In this document: in pieces, positions 59,397 through 64,000 of the stretch
How the letters are laid out: every line of letters begins with the position of its first letter
How positions within the stretch are numbered: the stretch's first letter is position 1
Source: Blastomussa wellsi
Lineage: Eukaryota > Cnidaria > Anthozoa > Scleractinia > Plerogyridae
DNA: 64,000 nt
Reading direction: 5' to 3'
NCBI GenBank assembly: GCA_947652115.1
Contig: OX393573.1
Span: 14,072,491 to 14,136,490 of the forward strand
Notes under the pieces: generated by a model
Told to the model about the DNA's origin: nothing
Seen by the model: only the letters and a program-made list of their open reading frames with translations
Databases searched by the model: none
Program-made: the position numbers and the translations under genes

Positions 59397-62300
59397 GTAT
59401 AACTTACAATATAATTTGGTTTTATCAACTGGGTTGATAACGTGAATTGGCCACCATAAAGAGATTTGAGAGCTGATGTTTCGAGTGTTAGCCCTTCGTC
59501 GGATTCGCTCCGACAAAGGGCTAACGCTCGAAACGTCAGCTCTCGAATCTCTTTACGGTGGCCAATTCACATTATCAACCCAGTTGATAAAACCAAATTA
59601 TACGTTTGGAAATGCACATACAAGACAGCGAGAATCTCGCTGGTACCCCGCCAGCTCACTTCATGTGCCATGTTGACTCATTCTCATGGTAAAGCTGCTT
59701 GTGTGCAGACCCAAAAGACAGTCTGCTTGCAGTCTAGAGACTGGTGAAATATAATTGCTATAAATCTCCTTTAACATTTAGTTTCTTGATTGTGTGCTAC
59801 TTGAAGAAAATTTCTTTTTTGTGTTGTAGGTCCAAACTTCTTTCCCAGGTTGTCACAGAGCAAGGCAACAGTGGTTGGCATACATTTCCTTTTACCCAAT
59901 TTAACATGTCTACTCTTATATATGTTTCCTTCAACATAAAAGTTAACAGTACAGTGTATTAAAACACATGTGGACTTGATTATTCCCTCTGCTGGGTGCC
60001 TGAGATTTGACTGGACATCTGATCACACATTAGACCGATCTCTTAGAGACTGACAACATCGGGATGGAATTTTGCTCATCAAATCTTTAGGATCTTTTAA
60101 AAGAGCTATGCCATTGTTCATCCCCTTTTAAAAAATTAGCCTAAATCGTCATTTCCAATCCATTTCAATCTTCGCCATCCTCAGCCACCCTTGTTCCTGT
60201 TTGGTTTAGTATCATATCACTCCTTTGGTGTTTTTCTTCCATACTAAACTATTATTTTTAGATTTCCTAAATTTTAAGGGTAATTTAGGTTGTCCAGGAA
60301 ACAACTTAAAATATTGCGACATGGTTTCTATTAGAGGGAAAGAAATAAAAAGAAATGTCTCTGTTCTTTTGTTTTTTGTTTTTTTTTTTGGTTTCAAACG
60401 TTTTTATTTATATCTGCCCTCTAACCCATTTACTGTGTTCTTTTCCTGCAGGTGGAGAGTCAAAGACATCTGGACAGTTTCCCAAGCTAAAGGATCTCTT
60501 GACCACCTTCAAGGTTCTCCAGATTAGAACGAATAGCTCATATACCTTGTTCACTTTTGCTGGTTACCTTTTGTATATAATTTTCTACTTCTTTCACAAT
60601 AATACTTTTAAGTCACAAGGAGTGTTATCAAGTCTCTAGGTACAATTTCTCAATATCGTTCCTCAAAGGTATTTTTCTTGTTTTATTTCACTCAGTATGC
60701 ATTTGATCACAATAAAGCCAGGAATGAAGGGGTCATTTTACCTAAACCAGGTGATCACCTATAAACCTTTTACATCCTCCATGGGAATTGGGCACAAGGT
60801 ATTTTTCCAGTGCCACCTTGTGATAGAAAGAGGTGACAGTTCTGGACCTTTATGGCTAACCATTGGATAACGTATACCTCCAGTGCCCAATCCCCACGTG
60901 GCATGTAAAAGGTCTATACCTGTAGATCCATGTATGTTGGCTCTAATTATAGGCATGCAATGTGTCCACAGAGCCATTTAGCTATAGCCCTTTACAGGTT
61001 TGTGATGTCAGTCAAAACGTTTGCATGCTTATATCATATTGTCTGTTTTGCTTCATGTAGATAAAGCGGTTTTCACTTAGTTGTAAAAAGTTGGTTGCTT
61101 TAATTTTGTAATAGTATGCAGCATACAGGGAAGTTAGTGTCCAATAGCCCGGCGCTAGTGGATTTTGCCATCGGGCTAGTGGATTTTTTTTGCCCGACGG
61201 GCAAGTGAAAGTATTCACGAAGTAATTATGTGGGAATGAATTAGTGGAAATTGTCTCCGGGCTAGTACATCCTGGCTACAACTTGAAAACATCCTGGCTA
61301 AGTTTGAAAATTAAACTTACCTGTACCCTGGTATATGCTTAATGACTGGAAATAAAACCAAAACCAGTTGTGACTCGTACGTGCACGTTTTCCGCGCTTT
61401 GCATCGGCTGCATGTATTTGCTTCGAGCTGTGATTGGTTCACTGGATTGCCTGTGGCCTTTGTGAGTGATCCGGGTGATTACTTTTGTTTTAAATCCCAG
61501 ACTCAAAAACTGCCCTCCAACTCTCAGTGACCATAATTTGTATGATACTATCCACCCTGATTTACCTGCCTGAAAGGGAACAGAGATGGTTAGAAAACTA
61601 AATTTATAGTAATCTTTAGTAGTAAATGGTTTGAGCCTGGTAGTATCAATATAAATGTGATAGTCCAGGTTGGAGTTGTTCTGGAAAAATCTTTTGTTGG
61701 TGACTGACATTCCGACAGCCTAAGCGGAAGTCACATTCAGAGTCCACTCAGATTGTCGAAACATCAGTCGCTAACAACACTTCTTTTTTGAACTAGTCCC
61801 ACCCAGAAAAAAGTCAAAAAAGTAATCTTCATGGCATTTTTCTATCTTAGGTGTTGACCCAGACTATGACCGAGCGTTGGCAGACATTCAGTCAACACGT
61901 ATCTGGTTTGATCAGTATCTAAAGAAACAGTGTACTGTGCTGGGATGCAGAGTAAGTATGTCAATGACAGCTGTGTAGCAACCCCCCCGGCCGGTATGTA
62001 ACACCCCCCAACCACACCTGTGTAGCACCTCCTCCCTGGTGTGTAACCCTCCCCCCCCCAACCACTCCTGTGTGGCACCCCGTCCCTGGTGTGTAACCCC
62101 CCACCCCCCAAACAACACCTATATCTGTTGTTGTGGCTGTGTACATGTTTTAACAGCAATTATATTTTTTTGGTTTTTGTTTTGTTTAGGTGACATACTG
62201 GGGTACAGGTGAGTGTATCCAGGACGTAAAAGAAGTGAAAAGGGACAGCATTGCAATGCTGCCATTTTGTCATCCTGCTTCAGTGCCACTGCACTAAGAC

Positions 62301-63669
62301 AGTCCTACCCAATAACCCTAGGCTATTGGATTTTCTGTCAACCTAGTGGGATTTTTAGCTGGCAGATGAAGGTTGGCTACTTAAAAAGGCCTTCAAACTA
62401 GCACCCATTTACTCCAAATTGCCTCTCGGGCAACCTGGAAAACAGGGGTGGATCCAGGAATTTTTGATAAGGGGGGGGGGGGGGGGTCAAAACTTTTACT
62501 CAGTTGAGTGATAATAAGCGATCCTGTCGATGCGAGAATTTTAACGTCAAACAAGTATTAAAAAAATCGGTTAGGGTCCGGAACCCCCGACTCTCCCCCT
62601 GGATCTGTCACTAGTGGAAAATTTTAAAAAATTTTAGTTGCACCCTGAGTTACATGTAAGATGTAAATTGGAGAAGTGAGTCGCTTGTACCTTTTACTGA
62701 GGAGAAGAGTAAGGTGCGTCTCCCAGACTAACTCAATTTTAGGTTTCTTTTCAATGGAAAAACAAACAAATTATCAAATACTGTTTCGCTTTCAGCTAAG
62801 AACCGCTACCAGCTGGAAGTTCCCGATTCTATCCGTAAAATACCAGATGAGTATACGCTACAGTCACAGAAGAAAGGATTTAAACGATACTGGACTTCAG
62901 AGATTGAAGAGAAACTTGCGGAAATAGTAGACGCCGAGGAAAGGAGAGAGGAGGCGTTGAAGGATACCATGAGACACGTGTTTCATAAGTTTGATCAAGA
63001 GTGAGTGAAAATTTAGCTTTAGAAGTTTGTTTTTAGCGGTATGTGCTGCAAATTGTGCAGTAAACCACGAGGCAAAAAAAAATTGTTACCAGTGGCAACC
63101 AAGCTGTCGAAAGGGTGGGAAGATGTGATACCGGTGAAAAAAGCGCGGGAAAACATCTAAAAGGTGAATAGCGTTGAAGCACACTGAACCGGAACTGAGA
63201 AACCGGTTAAAAGCGCGGGAAATAGGTAACGGTAAAAGCGCGGGAAAACTGACGAAAGGCGAATCACGGTTCAGGATGGTTATGCTTTCGTCCCTGATTG
63301 GTTGAAAGCAAAGTGCGTCAGTTTTGATTGGCTGAAACGCGCTGTCAAATTTGCTTTAACGTTCAACAAACGCAAACATAACATAAAGATGAGACTGTTT
63401 TCTAAAAGGCCCTGAATTATGCTGAACTAAACAGTAAGTTTCCTTGTTAGGTACAAAACGTGGGACAAAACAGTTCAGTGCCTGGCTGTGTTGGATTCAC
63501 TAATCAGTCTGGCGTCCTACAGGTGAGAATTTGTATGTGTTTTTCGTCAGCTCTGCTCCGTAATCCTGCAGACTTTAATGATGCCGTTCTTTTTAGTTCA
63601 CAGGGTGATGGTCCGATGTGTAGACCGGAAATTGTTCTTCCCGATCAAAATTCAGCTGGTGAATTTCAG
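45641..63669 (+). CDS. MSH6: MSH6, MutS homologue 6; first 34 exons (1113 codons), C-terminal ATPase off the window
   Basis: MSH6 pairs with MSH2 to recognise base mismatches and small loops in nuclear DNA. Exons: 45641-46017, 47298-47595, 48048-48141, 48300-48421, 48697-49001, 49459-49513, 49775-49813, 50246-50305, 50568-50642, 51090-51166, 51574-51632, 52256-52318, 52599-52675, 53123-53197, 53395-53466, 53872-53962, 54903-54997, 55846-55882, 56476-56542, 56645-56699, 57335-57406, 57728-57836, 58122-58185, 58482-58580, 58989-59066, 59153-59248, 59830-59870, 60452-60513, 60696-60750, 61851-61951, 62190-62208, 62796-63000, 63451-63522, 63597-63669. They sum to 3339 nt with no stop. Marks of MSH6 rather than MSH2/3 are the PWWP domain and the FYE mismatch wedge (F454, E456). 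The Walker ATPase lies to the right. Ends of exons 4, 17, 27 and 34 are the least certain. Confidence 0.95.
46468..46777 (-). mobile_element. Foldback element, copy B (inverted relative to copy A)
   Basis: It runs from AACAATTATTCCATGAGCCCGCGTTGGATATGAAGTGAT to GAAATGCAATAGTCGGAGCT and matches 36880-37190 on the opposite strand, including the internal palindrome. It lies in MSH6 intron 1. Confidence 0.88.
47098..47222 (+). repeat. SINE 3' fragment
   Basis: CTGTGGGGGTAACCCTGCAATGGGCTAGGGTCC...AGAGGAGTGGAAATTAACATAATAAGCTATG resembles the 3' half of the SINE at 34790-34900. Confidence 0.5.
47298..49001 (+). CDS. MSH6: MSH6 exons 2-5: PWWP end and acidic/basic disordered linker
   Basis: Exon 2 completes the PWWP (KPFVKGHN) and runs into acidic text ([21 protein letters not shown]). 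Exon 3 is basic ([19 protein letters not shown]), probably including a nuclear localisation signal, followed by ESGSEDSA. Exon 4 is an Asp/Glu run ([19 protein letters not shown]). Exon 5 is Ser/Thr/Pro-rich, starts PTRKRKRGS, and ends at the [15 protein letters not shown] segment that leads into the MutS core. The exon 4 donor is AAG|GTCTTG, or ATT|GTAGCG twenty-one bases later. Confidence 0.88.
47609..47909. mobile_element. 301-bp MITE with CAGGGTTCGTAC termini
   Basis: CAGGGTTCGTAC and GTACGAACCCTG are perfect inverted termini. The body is rich in GTCATGGAAA repeats (about eight copies). It abuts the splice donor of MSH6 exon 2 by 13 bases. Confidence 0.85.
49140..49260 (-). repeat. SINE fragment, reverse
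   Basis: On the minus strand GCATCCCATCCAAGGGTGAGTAGAAATACTCCTTGTCGTTTCATGCC matches the SINE body. Confidence 0.6.
49459..52675 (+). CDS. MSH6: MSH6 exons 6-13: MutS domain I (mismatch binding)
   Basis: Spliced text reads [88 protein letters not shown], then [17 protein letters not shown] and [20 protein letters not shown] contains the Phe-X-Glu that stacks on and contacts the mismatched base. Splicing phases agree at all joints. The domain is complete. Confidence 0.95.
50700..50995 (-). repeat. Near full-length tRNA-derived SINE
   Basis: On the minus strand it starts with a tRNA-like head (GGAGGTGCGGTGGTCTAATGGTTAGTGCAC...GGTTCAGATTCGAGACC, Pol III A and B boxes) followed by the body (AAAGCGAGACACTTCACTCCCACAGTG, AACCCTGCGATGGAT, GGAAATACTCCAAGTCACTTCATGCC). 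It lies in MSH6 intron 9 and defines the family in this window. Confidence 0.8.
51864..52029. mobile_element. 166-bp MITE GCAGGGTTGTCAATAAG
   Basis: Perfect 17-bp terminal inverted repeats GCAGGGTTGTCAATAAG/CTTATTGACAACCCTGC, flanked by AAA on both sides. It lies in MSH6 intron 11. Confidence 0.88.
52771..52962. repeat. (ATC)n microsatellite
   Basis: An imperfect run of CATCAT/CATCGT trinucleotides, about 190 bases, in MSH6 intron 13. It produces meaningless frames on both strands. Confidence 0.95.
53123..55882 (+). CDS. MSH6: MSH6 exons 14-18: MutS domain II (connector)
   Basis: [14 protein letters not shown] and [20 protein letters not shown] are the core strands of the connector domain, which transmits mismatch binding to the ATPase. 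Exon 16 ([15 protein letters not shown]) and exon 17 ([19 protein letters not shown]) follow the human order. Exon 17 ends AAG|GTCTGT, an unusual donor. Exon 18 ([12 protein letters not shown]) is only 37 nt. Confidence 0.93.
54229..54800. mobile_element. MITE with TTAGGCCTGGTTCA termini enclosing a ~172-bp direct duplication
   Basis: CTTAGGCCTGGTTCAGTGACACAAC and GTCCCTAGCGTGAACTAAGCCTAAG are inverted ends. Inside, two diverged copies of a ~172-bp unit (TTTCAAAAT/CAAGGTGGCGACTGCCGGAGTTC, 54347 and 54519) lie in tandem. It is in MSH6 intron 16. Confidence 0.75.
56476..63669 (+). CDS. MSH6: MSH6 exons 19-34: MutS domains III and IV (lever, clamp)
   Basis: Text follows the MSH6 lever and clamp: [122 protein letters not shown], then [15 protein letters not shown] and [16 protein letters not shown] of the clamp region, and finally [21 protein letters not shown] and [14 protein letters not shown], which directly precedes the ATPase domain. 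Exon 31 is 19 nt. Confidence 0.93.
56795..57290 (+). repeat. tRNA-SINE body interrupted by a MITE
   Basis: TGTGTTCTTGGGCAAGACACTTGTCTCTCATA is followed, after the MITE at 56835-57141, by GTAGTGCCTCTGTTCACCCAGG...GTATAAATGCACAGCGG...TTTACC. The order matches 34711-34937. Confidence 0.8.
56835..57141. mobile_element. 307-bp PIF/Harbinger-like MITE nested in a SINE
   Basis: Termini GGGCCTGATTACATGAGCCGGGCTGGCC and GGCCAGCCCAGCTCATGTAATCAGGCTC match the 144-bp element at 9092. Flanks ATA and GTA are consistent with a 3-bp target duplication. Confidence 0.8.
57885..58090 (+). repeat. tRNA-derived SINE, 5' head and part of body
   Basis: GGGAGGTGCAGTGGCCTAATGGGTAGAGCGCTGGACTCCGGGGTTTGAGCCCC is a clear tRNA-like head with A and B boxes, followed by TGTGTTCTTGGGCAAGACACTTAACTCTCGCAGTGCC and a truncated body ending CACCCTGCGATGG. 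It is in MSH6 intron 22. Confidence 0.85.
59344..59600. mobile_element. Palindromic Penelope-like terminus with 13-bp target duplication
   Basis: The 3' tail of the Penelope-like family appears twice head-to-head: 59355-59503 reads GTTTCTAAAGAAACTG...GCCCTTCGTCGGA and 59510-59600 reads the reverse (TCCGACAAAGGGCTAACGCTCGAAACG...AACCAAATTA). TACGTTTGGAAAT flanks both sides (59331-59343 and 59601-59613). It lies in MSH6 intron 26. Confidence 0.9.
61980..62115. repeat. C-rich minisatellite
   Basis: About four imperfect copies of CCCCCCAACCACNCCTGTGTNGCACCNCNTCCCTGGTGTGTAAC in MSH6 intron 30. Confidence 0.85.
62453..62610. mobile_element. Diverged MITE copy (CAGGGGTGGATCCAGG)
   Basis: The left terminus CAGGGGTGGATCCAGG and the right CCCCCTGGATCTGTCACTAG are related to the element at 43393-43546. 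A run of about 16 G lies inside (62472-62487). Confidence 0.6.
63120..63360. promoter_or_regulatory. Cluster of E2F-like and inverted CCAAT motifs in MSH6 intron 32
   Basis: GCGCGGGAAA occurs at 63143, 63213 and 63238 and GATTGG at 63296 and 63334. The same motif classes occur in cell-cycle promoters. Function in this intronic position is not known. Confidence 0.4.
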
Positions 63670-64000
63670 GTACCGGCTGTGCTACGCGTTGCCAACTAAT
63701 AAAGTGTTTCTTTTTTTCAATTTTGACACCTTGGCATCTTTCTGCTGGCAATCGAAATGCGGAGAGCGGCGGAGTTGAGAGTCGTCAGATACGAACGTGG
63801 AACTCACAGTTTCTTGAACTTTGATTGGACAGCTCAAACAAAAGGCATGAGAAAGTAGTCATAAATTTGTCAGAACTTAATCAAAACTTTTTCAAGTGGC
63901 AATTATCATAAAGGCCTCAACATTTTTCAGAAAATTTTACTTCAAGTCCAAAATTTAATTTGGAATCCTTCAGTGTCGTAATTAATTTTCTTTGGATGAC

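Noticed and set aside
61339..61710. 123-codon minus-strand frame
   Set aside because: It lies in a MSH6 intron, antisense to the gene, with no recognisable domain.

Overview
The window looks like nuclear DNA of an invertebrate animal, most likely an anthozoan cnidarian such as a stony coral or sea anemone. This is an inference from three things: AT-rich DNA with spliced genes cut into many small exons, coral-type LINE, Penelope-like and tRNA-SINE debris, and MSH6 and archease genes that read like metazoan orthologues. There are no operons or bacterial features. Exons were assembled by eye from GT/AG signals, reading phase and protein-family expectation. Frames close exactly in all five gene models.

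Layout. 1-1727: minus-strand LINE with an open reverse-transcriptase frame that runs off the left edge. 2796-8148: minus-strand gene for a secreted or membrane protein with a signal peptide, a Cys-rich domain and a GAIN-like stalk, probably the ectodomain of an adhesion-GPCR-type receptor. 8705-11035: two 5'-truncated retroelements back to back (Penelope-like on minus, jockey/CR1-like LINE on plus), each carrying a nested MITE. 11362-15358: a 4 kb satellite of 9/18-bp units, open in all frames, with a reverse-oriented block at each end. 15359-22400: intergenic, with a 1062-bp TIR element and smaller MITEs.

22400-34495: plus-strand gene spread over about 12 kb that encodes only 92 residues: signal peptide, Thr/Pro/Ala-rich stalk in tiny phase 1-1 exons, and a GPI-anchor signal. 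37204-38861: IQCC-like gene (minus), head-to-head with 39015-44288, archease/ZBTB8OS (plus), sharing 153 bp of intergenic DNA. 45641 to the right edge: the 5' 34 exons (1113 codons) of MSH6, from the PCNA-binding N terminus and PWWP domain through MutS domains I to III; the ATPase exons lie beyond the window.

The genes do not form one pathway. MSH6 works in DNA mismatch repair, archease activates the RTCB tRNA ligase, the IQCC product is a putative calmodulin-binding protein, and the two secreted products face the cell surface. The most noteworthy points are the mini-mucin gene with skippable stalk exons, the unrecognised Cys-rich/GAIN-like receptor, the inverted-arm satellite, a perfect-TSD palindromic Penelope terminus in MSH6, and a pair of inverted foldback repeats that flank the IQCC/archease locus.
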